DNA of 64,000 nt from Yeosuana marina (GCF_011762485.1 NZ_JAAKGI010000001.1:1-64000), one strand, 5' to 3'. Counted from the stretch's first letter, positions 1-7,941 are shown. The notes: generated from the sequence alone by a model not told the origin. Numbers and translations: made by a program.

Positions 1-129
1 AGCCCTTTTGGATTTTTAGTCAGAAAAAATAATACCCTAAATAGTCCTTATTTTATGAGCTCATATGTCATTAATTTGCAGAAAATCTATAGATTTATAG
101 AAATAAATGGGGTTTGTGCGCAAACTCCC

Positions 130-136
130 GTTGTGC
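130..136 (+). other. cassette boundary core GTTGTGC (start of cassette 1)
   Basis: GTTGTGC fits the right-hand core of attC sites, where recombination cuts after the G. Its exact reverse complement GCACAAC lies at 773-779 at the other end of the same cassette, as expected if cassette 1 was once a circle with a single attC. A small hairpin (GGGGTTTG, loop TGCG, CAAACTCC) lies just before it at 110-129. A full site to the left of this core could not be made out, so the left end of the array is unresolved. Confidence 0.55.
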
Positions 137-155
137 GTCATTTGAGAAAAACGAA

Positions 156-794
156 ATGCTAAAGATATTTAAGCGAAATATTAAATCTGAATATCAGGAA
201 AGATTAAAAAAGTCGTTTCCGAAAGAATTGCATTCGGATTTGAATGAAGTTTTGAAAATCTTACCATTTGAAAATAATCAAGTCAAATTATGTGATGGAC
301 AAACTCACAAAGTTGACAATCTGATTCACGAATCTGAATTAAATATTAACTTTAACAACGAAACTCTAATAATTCCTTACAGACTTTACTTTAACGAACC
401 AAACCCAGAATTGGAAAAGTCTTTGACTGACATACAAAAAGACATTTTAAATTGTATTTATTTGCGTCATCAAAATGGATATTTAAGAGAAAAAAGACTG
501 AATTTAATATCTGATAGTTCTGAAAAGTGGACTGTTCCATTTATAATCCAATTAATTGGTGAATACGTTTATGAATTGCTTCCAATAATTGACAAAAAAA
601 TAAACGAAAACACTTTGGATTATTACGCTGAATTTAGTGATGAAAACCCTAAATATTGGCAACAGACCGAAAGTAGAATGATAAGCTATTGGAATGAATA
701 TTATAGATACAAATTTCCGAAACTGAAAGAATATTTGGGATTTGAAATTGTTAACCGAATAAAAAAACGAACGCACAACAATGGCTATAAGTAA
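156..794 (+). CDS. hypothetical protein of cassette 1
   Basis: I do not recognise this 212-residue protein. It is charged and mostly hydrophilic, rich in Lys, Glu, Asn and Tyr, with no signal peptide or clear membrane segment, so it is probably cytoplasmic. The reading frame is open upstream to a TTG at 114, but that lies before the recombination core at 130-136. The ATG at 156 is the first start fully inside the cassette, so I chose it. The 3' end runs into the following attC-like site (the outer core at 773-779 is inside the CDS and the stop is at 792-794), which is common for cassette genes. There is no evident promoter in front. Function unknown. Confidence 0.6.
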   Translation: MLKIFKRNIKSEYQERLKKSFPKELHSDLNEVLKILPFENNQVKLCDGQTHKVDNLIHESELNINFNNETLIIPYRLYFNEPNPELEKSLTDIQKDILNCIYLRHQNGYLREKRLNLISDSSEKWTVPFIIQLIGEYVYELLPIIDKKINENTLDYYAEFSDENPKYWQQTESRMISYWNEYYRYKFPKLKEYLGFEIVNRIKKRTHNNGYK

Positions 795-902
795 TTGCTT
801 GTTCTCGCCTACTTCTGAAAATCCTTGCGGATTTTCAGTTTGGTGTGTACTTGCAAAGTTGAGTGCTAAACCACGCAACTACTCATAGCCGAGACGTTAT
901 GC
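773..902 (+). repeat. attC-like recombination site 1
   Basis: This 130-bp imperfect palindrome has the layout of an integron attC site. The outer cores are GCACAAC (773-779) and GTTATGC (896-902). Inner arms GGCTATAAGTAATTGC (783-798) and GCAACTACTCATAGCC (875-890) pair at 13 of 16 positions. A central perfect 10-bp hairpin (CTGAAAATCC, loop TTGC, GGATTTTCAG) lies at 815-838. The left core pairs fully with the core at 130-136 at the start of the same cassette. Sites 2-4 share the order core, three-base spacer (AAT, AAA, ACC, AAC), arm, central hairpin. Confidence 0.75.
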
Positions 903-945
903 AAAATATTAAAGGACCGTCATATAAAACTTAACCAGAAACAAA

Positions 946-1942
946 ATGACCGAAAAGGAATTAAGAGAATCTTTAGGTTTTAAGGATAAGATTGTATACC
1001 ACTATTGCAGTGTTGAAGCTATGTATGGGATTTTTTCCAACAAGTCGTTCTGGTTAACATCTCTTGAATCTTCAAATGATGCCTCTGAATTAAGACTAGC
1101 TCAGAAAATAATAGCTGAAGCATTAAAAGAACTTAAAGACGAATATCCTAATGAGAAGTATCAAGAAATATTAAGTAAAATAGAACTTGCTCCTAAAGAC
1201 ATGAGTTTTAACAAGCACAAGCCTCGTTACAAATATTATGGATTATCGTTTGTTGAAGATAAAGACAGTTTAACCCATTGGGAAAGATATGCAAATAGTT
1301 CTAGTGGAGTAAGTATCGGATTCAACTTGGCACTAATTGATAATCTATATTTTATCAATGCAATTCCCGACATAGTTTCAGATTGGCTACATCCCACACC
1401 TATAATTTATTCGCACGAAGAGCAATTAAAATATGCGAAATCTTCAATCGATGAAAAAATTAATCGAAGCATTAGAGAATTTGGAGAATTAGAAAAACTT
1501 GAACACATCTATTCATCAAATTTATTATGCAGCCTTGACAACATTAAAACCAATTTTTAAACATACTGGATTTTCAAGTGAGAAAGAACATAGAATATAT
1601 TTAATGGAAGGTGAAGCAGAGACAGCGGCAAAACTTATGCAAGACATGATAAATGAATCCAACACAGATAATCATGTTCTATTTAAAAATATAAGTAGAA
1701 ATATTACAAATTTAGCTACGAAATTGCAAGTAAGAAAAAATGATAAACTCCATGGTGTATTCAAAGATGGTATAAGAAGCTATTATGCACTTGACTTAAA
1801 AGAAATTTGGAATGATTCACTAATCCCTGAAATTATTTTAGGACCAAGGTGTTTTCAAAACAAAAGAGAATTAAAAAGTTTTATGAAACAATGTAACCTT
1901 AATAGAACAAAAATCGAAGTATCGCAAATACCGATTAGATAA
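946..1942 (+). pseudogene. DUF2971-type protein, frameshifted (cassette 2)
   Basis: Two overlapping frames together make one protein of about 330 residues that resembles the DUF2971 family, whose biochemical role is unknown. The first frame (946-1560) has an N-terminal YHYCSVEAMYGIFSNKSFW segment and a LSFVEDKDSLTHWERYA segment. The second (to 1942) has the C-terminal FKHTGFSSEKEHRIYL and YYALDLKEIWNDSLIPEIILGPR segments. Removing one T from the run of five at 1554-1558 joins the frames as ...TNFKHTGFSSEKE..., so a single-base insertion there explains the break. It may be a real mutation or a homopolymer sequencing error. The gene fills cassette 2, between cores 896-902 and 1956-1962. Confidence 0.7.
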
Positions 1943-1955
1943 AATAAAATACTTT

Positions 1956-2088
1956 GCATAACAAAGTACATATTGCAGGGCGGGGTTCGGTGGTACGCCA
2001 ACTGCGGATTCTCGCATCGCAGTTCCATGTCCTTCGGACAGGAACGCTCTTCGAAATCCGCCCCGACAACATGTACCAACCGTTGCCA
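1956..2088 (+). repeat. attC-like recombination site 2
   Basis: The outer cores are GCATAAC (1956-1962) and GTTGCCA (2082-2088). The left core is the exact reverse complement of GTTATGC at 896-902, the start of the same cassette. The arms at 1966-1983 and 2058-2076 pair over about 18 bases with one unpaired extra base, as in attC sites, where extrahelical bases set strand choice. Inside lie a hairpin (GTTCC-A-TGTCC, loop TTC, GGACAGGAAC) and a second one with AACTGCG/CGCAGTT. This site is GC-richer than the flanking genes. No gene lies here; small open frames on both strands are by-products of the palindrome. Confidence 0.75.
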
Positions 2089-2126
2089 TTCATTGGCGAA
2101 CGCACTCAAACTGAAAATAAAAAGAA

Positions 2127-2360
2127 ATGAAAAAAACACTAAAAATAATTTCTACAGTATCAATTGTATTATTTGGAATTTTATGGATTTCAAGCAAATT
2201 TGATTTCTTGACTGAATATAATTCTTCCGATATTAGAACGTTTTTTGTTCTTATTTACTTGTTTACAAGTTTAAAGTATTTTCAAATGGAAGTTAAAGAT
2301 AAAAACGCTGAAATTCAGGAATTGAAATTAAAACTGGAGAAAACAAAAAGCGAAATTTAA
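2127..2360 (+). CDS. small membrane protein of cassette 3
   Basis: A 77-residue protein of unknown function. Residues about 5-24 form a hydrophobic segment (IISTVSIVLFGILWISSKF). A second apolar stretch (FFVLIYLFTSLKYF) follows at about 38-51, and then a Lys/Glu-rich C-terminal helix that could be a short coiled coil. It is therefore probably an inner-membrane protein with a cytoplasmic tail. It is the only plausible gene in cassette 3 (cores 2082-2088 and 2517-2523). About 155 bases between its stop and the next attC-like site hold no further open frame. Confidence 0.5.
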   Translation: MKKTLKIISTVSIVLFGILWISSKFDFLTEYNSSDIRTFFVLIYLFTSLKYFQMEVKDKNAEIQELKLKLEKTKSEI

Positions 2361-2516
2361 AATAAACTGAATAAAGAATTTAGCAAGTTTCGGAATTGCT
2401 CACTCAATCGGAATTGAAAAATTTTACGGAATAAAACGCTGACTGAACTCACTCAAACGTTGAAAAGTGGAAAAAGAAATTAGTCGAATAATTAGATACC
2501 TAAAAAAACAACGAAA

Positions 2517-2651
2517 TGGCAACACCGTGTATAATTAATTGCTTTGGCAAGTGCTTATTTGGAAAATTCCTTCGGAATTTTCTCGGGTTCGTTTTTGTTT
2601 ACTAAATTAGTTGCTTAACCACGCAACTAACCATACACAATACCGTTGTGT
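2517..2651 (+). repeat. attC-like recombination site 3
   Basis: The outer cores are TGGCAAC (2517-2523) and GTTGTGT (2645-2651). The left core is the exact reverse complement of GTTGCCA at 2082-2088, which starts the same cassette. Arms GTGTATAATTAATTGC (2527-2542) and GCAACTAACCATACAC (2623-2638) pair at 12 of 16 positions. The central hairpin is GAAAATTCC, loop TTC, GGAATTTTC (2562-2582). The inner end of the arm (AATTGC and GCAACTA) matches site 1, while the outer arm differs and still pairs with itself. Confidence 0.75.
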
Positions 2652-2697
2652 GTAAGTTTGACCCGTCCTGAATAAAGGCTACATAATTTTAAACATT

Positions 2698-3069
2698 ATG
2701 TATAAAAATGACAAAGTAATTAGACGGTACAGTGAACCTTTCAAATTAAAAATTTTAGCCGAACTTACAACCGGTAAACACACAAAGAGCGAACTATGTA
2801 AACTCTATTCTATTGCACCTACAACCGTAAACGAGTGGATTAAAAAGTACAATCGTAAAGACTTAATGAACACCAGAGTAAAAGTGGAAACTAAAGACGA
2901 AATATCTAGAATTAAAGCTCTTCAAAAAGAGATTGAACAGCTTAAAAAACTACTTCTTAAAAAGGATTTAGATGCCTTAGTATTGGATTCTTACCTTGAA
3001 GTAGCGGCTGAAGATCTTGGTTATAAATCTGTTGCTGAATTAAAAAAAAAGCTAAGTACAAAGCCTTAA
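2698..3069 (+). CDS. IS3-family transposase OrfA
   Basis: This 123-residue protein is the DNA-binding half of an IS3-family transposase. The N-terminal 55 residues form a helix-turn-helix (YSEPFKLKILAEL ... KSELCKLYSIAPTTVNEWIKKY). Residues about 75-100 are a Leu/Lys/Glu-rich helix (IKALQKEIEQLKKLLLKKDL) expected to be a leucine zipper. Near the 3' end a run of nine A and one G (3042-3051) contains the slippery heptamer A AAA AAG in the right frame. A -1 shift there leads straight into orfB and would give the active OrfAB fusion. Confidence 0.85.
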   Translation: MYKNDKVIRRYSEPFKLKILAELTTGKHTKSELCKLYSIAPTTVNEWIKKYNRKDLMNTRVKVETKDEISRIKALQKEIEQLKKLLLKKDLDALVLDSYLEVAAEDLGYKSVAELKKKLSTKP

Positions 3070-3920
3070 TCAAAGCCAAAGAGAAATCTAAGGGATTTGC
3101 TTCTTTACAGACTATAACCCGTTGTTTTGGACTTAAACGTGATGCGTATTATAAATACAAATCTAGAGCTGACATGCGTTTAAAACTGGAACAACAGATT
3201 ATAAACATAGTTAGTAGAAAACGTAAATCCCTTCCTAGAGAAGGTGTGCGTAAACTCACAAAATCATTAGATGATGAGTTCGCTAAAGCCAATCTTAAAA
3301 TTGGTAGAGATACTTTATTTAACGTCCTTAGAAAACACAATATGCTAACACTTAGAAAGAAAACTAGCGCCAGAACAACCAACTCGTATCATCGTTTTTA
3401 TAAGTATAATAACATTATAAAGGATATGGAAATTACAAGACCAAATCAGGTTTGGGTCTCTGACATCACATACATCAGAACGGTAAAAGGGTTTTGTTAC
3501 TTAGCCCTAATAACAGATATGTATTCCAGGAAAATAGTTGGGTATGACCTTAGTGATAGCTTGGAACTTAAAGGATGTGTTAGAGCGCTTAATAAAGCGA
3601 TTTATCAAACTAAAAACATTAATCATCTTATCCATCATTCGGATAGAGGTATACAATATTGTAGCAATGTGTACACACAAATTCTTAAAAGAAATAAGAT
3701 AGATATTAGTATGACTGAAGAAAATCATTGTTACGAAAATGCCATCGCTGAACGTGTAAACGGCATCCTAAAAGATGAGTTTTATCTCGACCAGACCTTT
3801 GATAACGTAGCTCATGCGAAAAGAGCAACAAAAAATGCAATTAATTTATACAACGAAATAAGATTACATTTATCTTTAGACTATAAAAATCCTAATATGG
3901 TATATAAATTATCAGCGTAA
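3051..3920 (+). CDS. IS3-family transposase OrfB (DDE integrase)
   Basis: This is the catalytic half of the IS3-family transposase. The frame is open from the orfA slippery site at 3045-3051; the first ATG is at 3174, but codons upstream of it (AKYKALIKAKEKSKG..., GLKRDAYYKYKSR) look like true family sequence. It is therefore probably made mainly as an OrfAB fusion by -1 frameshifting. The rve core is complete: first Asp in QVWVSDITYI, second Asp in HHSDRGIQY, Glu in ENHCYENAIAERVNG. An HTH_21-like region precedes the core. Confidence 0.85.
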   Translation, partial: AKYKALIKAKEKSKGFASLQTITRCFGLKRDAYYKYKSRADMRLKLEQQIINIVSRKRKSLPREGVRKLTKSLDDEFAKANLKIGRDTLFNVLRKHNMLTLRKKTSARTTNSYHRFYKYNNIIKDMEITRPNQVWVSDITYIRTVKGFCYLALITDMYSRKIVGYDLSDSLELKGCVRALNKAIYQTKNINHLIHHSDRGIQYCSNVYTQILKRNKIDISMTEENHCYENAIAERVNGILKDEFYLDQTFDNVAHAKRATKNAINLYNEIRLHLSLDYKNPNMVYKLSA

Positions 3921-4000
3921 ATTCAATTTTAACCTGTAGCCATATTTCAGGACGAGACATGACTGAAAAAGGTTTGTGCAAAAATAATTGAGAACTACAA

Positions 4001-4879
4001 ATGTTAAGAATAAAAATACTATTTCTACTTTTAATCATATTTCTCTTGCCAATTGAAAATATAGCGCAGGAAAACAAAGTAACTACTGGAAATAAAAATG
4101 GAACACTCATAGCAATTGGTGGTGGAGAAATTGGACATACAAGTATCATGAAAGAATTTCGGAAACTGGCTGGTGGAGATTCCGCAAAAATAGTAGTTAT
4201 ACCAACTGCGTTTGTTAAGAATAATGAAATAGATACCATGTTGCTAGAAAGAAATTTCAAAGAATATGGAATACCTGAATTTACTGTTTTACATACAAGT
4301 GATTCCACTGAAGCAAATACAGATGATTTTGTTAAACCGATTAAAGAAGCAACAGGTGTCTATTTTACTGGTGGTAAAACTTGGCGAATTGCAGATAGCT
4401 ATTTAAATACCAAAGTACATAAAGAATTATTAAAATTATTGGACAGAGGTGGTGTAATTGCTGGTTCGTCTGCAGGTGCAACTATTCAAGGTTCTTTTTT
4501 AGCAAGAGGAGATACAAAAAACAATCAAATAATGATGGGAGATCATGAAATTGGATTTGGATTTATTTCAAATATTGCTATTGACCAACATGTCTTGACC
4601 AGAAATCGACAGTTTGATATGCTTACTATCTTAAAGAATAAACCTGAACTTTTGGGTGTCGGAATTGATGAAAGTACAGCTATTATAATTAAAGGAGATA
4701 TTCTCGAAGTTGTTGGAGATAGTTACGTCATTATTTACGACCAATCATTCTGGTCGATTGAATCCAATCCATTTGATGAAGACACTCATAAAAAACTACC
4801 AAATAAAGACCAATTATTCTATTTTTTAAAAAGTGGTGATAAATATAATTTAAGAGAAAAAAAAGTCATTCGGAATTGA
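4001..4879 (+). CDS. cyanophycinase-like peptidase, family S51
   Basis: A secreted 292-residue serine peptidase-like protein. Residues 1-23 are a signal peptide (LLLIIFLLPIENIAQ). The mature part has the S51/cyanophycinase fold markers: GTLIAIGGGEIG near residue 35, TGVYFTGGKTWRI near 118, and the nucleophile elbow AGSSAGA with Ser157 as the likely nucleophile. Relatives cleave cyanophycin (Asp-Arg polymer) or N-terminal aspartyl dipeptides; which one applies cannot be told. It appears to be a cassette gene that has lost its original upstream core: it sits between the IS right end and the half attC site at 4900, whose core AGCTAAC has no GTTAGCT partner upstream. Confidence 0.75.
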   Translation: MLRIKILFLLLIIFLLPIENIAQENKVTTGNKNGTLIAIGGGEIGHTSIMKEFRKLAGGDSAKIVVIPTAFVKNNEIDTMLLERNFKEYGIPEFTVLHTSDSTEANTDDFVKPIKEATGVYFTGGKTWRIADSYLNTKVHKELLKLLDRGGVIAGSSAGATIQGSFLARGDTKNNQIMMGDHEIGFGFISNIAIDQHVLTRNRQFDMLTILKNKPELLGVGIDESTAIIIKGDILEVVGDSYVIIYDQSFWSIESNPFDEDTHKKLPNKDQLFYFLKSGDKYNLREKKVIRN

Positions 4880-4899
4880 ATATTATGCATCGTCACAGT

Positions 4900-4949
4900 A
4901 GCTAACAACGGCTATAGTTCATTGCTTCTGACTTTCCTCTCGGAAAGTC
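4900..4949 (+). repeat. truncated attC-like site 4 (left half only)
   Basis: The core AGCTAAC (4900-4906), spacer AAC, arm GGCTATAGTTCATTGC (4910-4925) and central hairpin (GACTTTCC, loop TCTC, GGAAAGTC, 4930-4949) match the left half of site 1 closely. No complementary right arm or GTT core follows within the next 200 bases. The site is therefore broken, and the cassette array appears to end here on the right. Confidence 0.65.
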
Positions 4950-5144
4950 CTCGCCTTGATGGTTAAGTAGAAGATTTTTTCTCACAATATTCCTAAATTA
5001 TTTGTAACGGAAACCTTACTCAAACCTTATATCATACCATTAACAAGAAATAAAGTTTATTAAAAGTGTTTAAGCTTCAACTAAACTTGTAAATAATTTG
5101 ACATTATGGTTCGAGAATAGGTCAATGTAGTGTACAAGTAGAAG

Positions 5145-5177
5145 CCTTCAACCTTTTTTAGGTTGGAGGTTTTTTTT
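5145..5177 (+). terminator. rho-independent terminator
   Basis: A 9-bp stem (CCTTCAACC and GGTTGGAGG, one mismatch) with a 7-base loop is followed by eight T. It points rightward. The nearest plus-strand gene ends at 4879, so it may end that transcript or an unrecognised short RNA starting at about 5000-5100. Confidence 0.6.
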
Positions 5178-5301
5178 AAGAAAAATTCATTTAACGATTT
5201 AAGACTTGAATACTTTGGTTAGATGAAAGCAATTAAAAAATTTCCTTTTATCAAAGTAATCTTATCTTAATCAATAAGATATTAAACTATAATAATTTAA
5301 T

Positions 5302-5337
5302 AAAAAACTCTGCATTGTTAAGGATGCAGAGTTTTTT
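5302..5337 (-). terminator. bidirectional terminator hairpin
   Basis: A perfect 14-bp stem (AAAAAACTCTGCAT and ATGCAGAGTTTTTT) with an 8-base loop gives a U-run on either strand. It lies 25 bases beyond the stop of the minus-strand membrane protein gene, so its main role is likely to end that transcript. Confidence 0.75.
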
Positions 5338-5361
5338 ATTAATTCTATAAAATGCTATAAA

Positions 5362-6039
5362 TTAATCAGTCTTAGAGAGATTAATTCCTTTAAGTAATAT
5401 AAAAACACCCATTGAAACTAACCAAATTACTTTTACATGGAAAACAGGTTTATATACTTCAAAATTATCTGGAATTGAAAGTATAATACCCATTGCTGTA
5501 AAACCAAGTAAAACAGTAAACCATCCCAACCATGTACTAAGTAGTTTCCATTTTAAAAGACCAAAACCCAGTAATATTAAACCTACTCCTGAGAATATTC
5601 GACCAAAACGTACAAAGCATGTAACGTATTGATTCGTAAATAAGGTTCCATTTAAAAATTCTTGAATTTCTTCGGGTGATTTTCCCATAGTTTGGCCCAC
5701 ACCCCAAGCTCCATAATTGTAATAGTATGCCGCAGCTATGGCTATGGTAAATGTTCCAACAATAATCATTCCTGCTCCTGGTACTATTAATACGCCATAA
5801 GGCTTATTGCCCGTCATAGAAACAAAGCCAAATATAGCAATGGCCATAGTTACCCATCCAAAAATATGAATTCGGTACATCCAAATCCAATACCATACAT
5901 TTTTTCCAATATTAGCAAAATCTGATGCTATAAAATACTCACCTACCTCATGAGGTGAAAATGCCCAACCACTCCATAATAATACAGCAGCCAAAATAAA
6001 AGCCCATCCAATAAATTTAGTTCCGAAATTCTTTATCAT
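5362..6039 (-). CDS. six-helix membrane protein, function unknown
   Basis: A 225-residue integral membrane protein with about six hydrophobic helices: near residues 10-28, 55-73, 80-107, 140-165, 170-190 and 200-218. I see no catalytic motif, metal site or named family signature. Several Trp and Tyr residues cluster at the helix ends. It is transcribed away from the sulfite-oxidase-like gene, with a 137-base shared upstream region, so co-regulation is possible but not shown. A terminator hairpin follows it. Confidence 0.6.
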   Translation of the reverse strand: MIKNFGTKFIGWAFILAAVLLWSGWAFSPHEVGEYFIASDFANIGKNVWYWIWMYRIHIFGWVTMAIAIFGFVSMTGNKPYGVLIVPGAGMIIVGTFTIAIAAAYYYNYGAWGVGQTMGKSPEEIQEFLNGTLFTNQYVTCFVRFGRIFSGVGLILLGFGLLKWKLLSTWLGWFTVLLGFTAMGIILSIPDNFEVYKPVFHVKVIWLVSMGVFILLKGINLSKTD

Positions 6040-6176
6040 AGTGTTTAGTTTTAAGTTATGTCACAATATATAACTGACTATTAATAATATAGGTAACATT
6101 TGTTACATAAGATAAGTTTAATAATATGTATTTTGTAACATGAATAATATATGCTTTAATTAAATAATTCCGCCTT

Positions 6177-7397
6177 TTGAAAAGAAGATTGTTTGTAAAA
6201 AAAGCAACGCTAAGTTCGTTTGCTACACTTATTGGAACCGAAATTGTTTTTGGATCCAATATATTAGATGGTTATATGCCCTTGGCATTACAAGACCCTG
6301 ATCCTTTTAAAATGTTTAGCAAAAACAAAGAAATGATCGTGTTAAACGACAAACCTTGGAATATAGAAGCACAAGCTCATTTATTAGATGACAAGATCAC
6401 TCCAAATTCGTGTATGTTTATTCGAAATAACGGATTAGTTCCAGAAAATATTGATGTTAAAAATTGGGTATTGAAAATAGATGGCGAGTCTGTTGCCAAA
6501 GAAAAAACGTATACGCTTTCTGATTTAAAATCAAAATTTAAGCATCACACATATCAATTAACAATAGAATGTGGTGGAAATGGACGTAGTGAATTTAATC
6601 CACCCGCTAAAGGAAATCAATGGACTGTTGGAGCCGTTCACTGTGCTTCATGGACTGGCGTGAGACTAAAAGACGTTTTAGAAGATGTTGGAATAAAAAA
6701 TAATGCCGTTTATATTGGCTATCATGCTACCGATATACATTTAAGTCGAGATCCTAAGAAAGAGCCTATTTCAAGAGGTTGTCCAATGTCTAAAGCACTT
6801 CAAGATGAAACTTTGATTGCCTTTCAAATGAATGGGAAAGATATTCCCTTTGTGCATGGGTATCCGTTGCGTTTAGTTGCCGGAGGATGGCCAGCTTCCG
6901 TATCTGGTAAATGGATAAATAGAATTAGTGTTAGAAATAAGGTGCATGATGGTACCAAAATGACGGGAGATGCCTATAGAGTGCCTTGCAAACCAGTAGC
7001 TCCTGGTGAAAAAGTTAAGGATGAAGACATGTGTATTATTGAATCTATGCCTGTAAAGTCTTTAATTACATATCCAAAATCTGGCGCCACAATAAAAAAA
7101 GGAAAGGTATTAAATATTAGAGGACATGCCTGGGCAGGAGAATTAGAGGTTGCCAAAATGGAATATTCAATAGATTATGGAGCCACTTGGAAAGTGTGTA
7201 CCATTGAAAAACCAATAAATAGATTAGCTTGGCAACATTTTTCGGCCTCAGTAGATTTTCCTCAAACGGGATATTATGAAGTTTGGGCAAAAGCAACCGA
7301 TACGAATGGTATTGCACAACCCATGTTATTACCCGGTTGGAATCCAAAAGGGTATTTAAATAATGCTTGTCATCGAATTGCTGTTAAAGTAACATAA
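6177..7397 (+). CDS. molybdenum-dependent sulfite oxidase/dehydrogenase-like protein
   Basis: A 406-residue periplasmic molybdoenzyme of the sulfite oxidase family, which oxidises sulfite to sulfate and passes electrons to cytochrome c. The Oxidored_molyb domain covers about 80-255, with the molybdenum-binding Cys132 in TIECGGNGRSEF and the VHCASWTGVRLKDVL segment. A Mo-co dimerisation domain covers about 285-400. The only usable start is TTG at 6177, because an in-frame stop lies at 6165. It gives MKRRLFVKKATLSSFATLIG, a twin-arginine-like signal that suits a cofactor-loaded export substrate. The cytochrome c gene starts at the next base, so the two form a pair like SorA-SorB. The natural substrate remains unproven. 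Confidence 0.85.
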   Translation: MKRRLFVKKATLSSFATLIGTEIVFGSNILDGYMPLALQDPDPFKMFSKNKEMIVLNDKPWNIEAQAHLLDDKITPNSCMFIRNNGLVPENIDVKNWVLKIDGESVAKEKTYTLSDLKSKFKHHTYQLTIECGGNGRSEFNPPAKGNQWTVGAVHCASWTGVRLKDVLEDVGIKNNAVYIGYHATDIHLSRDPKKEPISRGCPMSKALQDETLIAFQMNGKDIPFVHGYPLRLVAGGWPASVSGKWINRISVRNKVHDGTKMTGDAYRVPCKPVAPGEKVKDEDMCIIESMPVKSLITYPKSGATIKKGKVLNIRGHAWAGELEVAKMEYSIDYGATWKVCTIEKPINRLAWQHFSASVDFPQTGYYEVWAKATDTNGIAQPMLLPGWNPKGYLNNACHRIAVKVT

Positions 7398-7868
7398 ATG
7401 TCTGAAGAATTTGATTTTTTTAACCATGTCAAAAAAGTATATCGCTTATTGCTTTTACTTTTTTCTTTATTTGTATTAGCTGGTAGTTCACTTGTCTATT
7501 ATATGGTGAATCCTGGTTTTTTTAATTTCAAAAAATCACCGGAAATACAAATAGCCGTTGAAGAATTAGATCCAGATAGAATAGAAAATGGTATCCATGT
7601 TAGCACTGGTTTTGTTGATGCCGAAGGGTTAATGACAGTGGTACGTAACTGTACAGCTTGTCATTCCTCAAAATTAATACTTCAAAACCGAATGAATGCT
7701 GAGCGATGGAATGCCACTATAAAATGGATGCAGGAAACACAAAATCTACCAGACTTAGGTAAAAATCAAGAAATAATTGTTAATTATTTAGCAACTAATT
7801 ATCCTCCAGTAGACACAGGAAGACGAGCTATATTAACAAATATAGAATGGTACGAATTAAAGGATTAA
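7398..7868 (+). CDS. membrane-anchored c-type cytochrome, partner of the sulfite oxidase
   Basis: A 156-residue monohaem cytochrome c. One uncleaved-looking hydrophobic anchor lies at about 17-36 (LLLLLFSLFVLAGSSLVYYM). The haem-binding motif is CTACH at residues 85-89, and a Met in IKWMQETQNLPDLG could be the sixth ligand. The ATG follows the stop of the molybdoenzyme directly, with no gap, so the two are almost certainly cotranscribed. It is probably the electron acceptor that links sulfite oxidation to the respiratory chain. Confidence 0.8.
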   Translation: MSEEFDFFNHVKKVYRLLLLLFSLFVLAGSSLVYYMVNPGFFNFKKSPEIQIAVEELDPDRIENGIHVSTGFVDAEGLMTVVRNCTACHSSKLILQNRMNAERWNATIKWMQETQNLPDLGKNQEIIVNYLATNYPPVDTGRRAILTNIEWYELKD

Positions 7869-7941
7869 TTTAAAATAATAAGATAAAAATAGTTCTGTTT
7901 AAAAAAGAGAAGGATTATATAATACTAACACTAAAATTATT

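Larger units (their letters stand above)
2659..3959 (+). mobile_element. IS3-family insertion sequence
   Basis: The element is 1301 bp and holds overlapping orfA and orfB transposase genes. The ends start with TG and stop with CA. The left end TGACCCGTCCTGAA and the inverted right end TGTCTCGTCCTGAA agree at 12 of 14 positions, and both continue toward GGCTACA. The catalytic DDE residues and the frameshift site are intact, so it may still be active. No target-site duplication is visible: AGTT stands before it and TGAC after it. It interrupts the fourth gene cassette. Confidence 0.85.
4950..5361. other. non-coding stretch at the right edge of the cassette array
   Basis: No convincing gene lies in these 412 bases. 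They contain the lost right half of attC-like site 4, AT-rich unassigned sequence at about 4970-5140, and two terminator hairpins (listed separately) at 5145-5177 and 5302-5337. Confidence 0.6.

Noticed and set aside
1..110. Left remainder before the first cassette core
   Set aside because: AT-rich with a small AAATCTATAGATTT palindrome, but no matching core or arms, so no attC or attI site could be supported.
552..878. Minus-strand frame opposite cassette gene 1
   Set aside because: It is antisense to a better plus-strand gene and runs into attC-like site 1; composition is that of a shadow frame.
1855..2203. Open frames on both strands across attC-like site 2
   Set aside because: They lie inside the palindromic site, differ between strands only by its symmetry, and show no protein family features.
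5100..5150. Possible tRNA end or attachment site (GGTTCGAGAATAGGTC)
   Set aside because: It resembles a T-loop only over a few bases; no acceptor stem, anticodon arm or CCA context could be folded around it.
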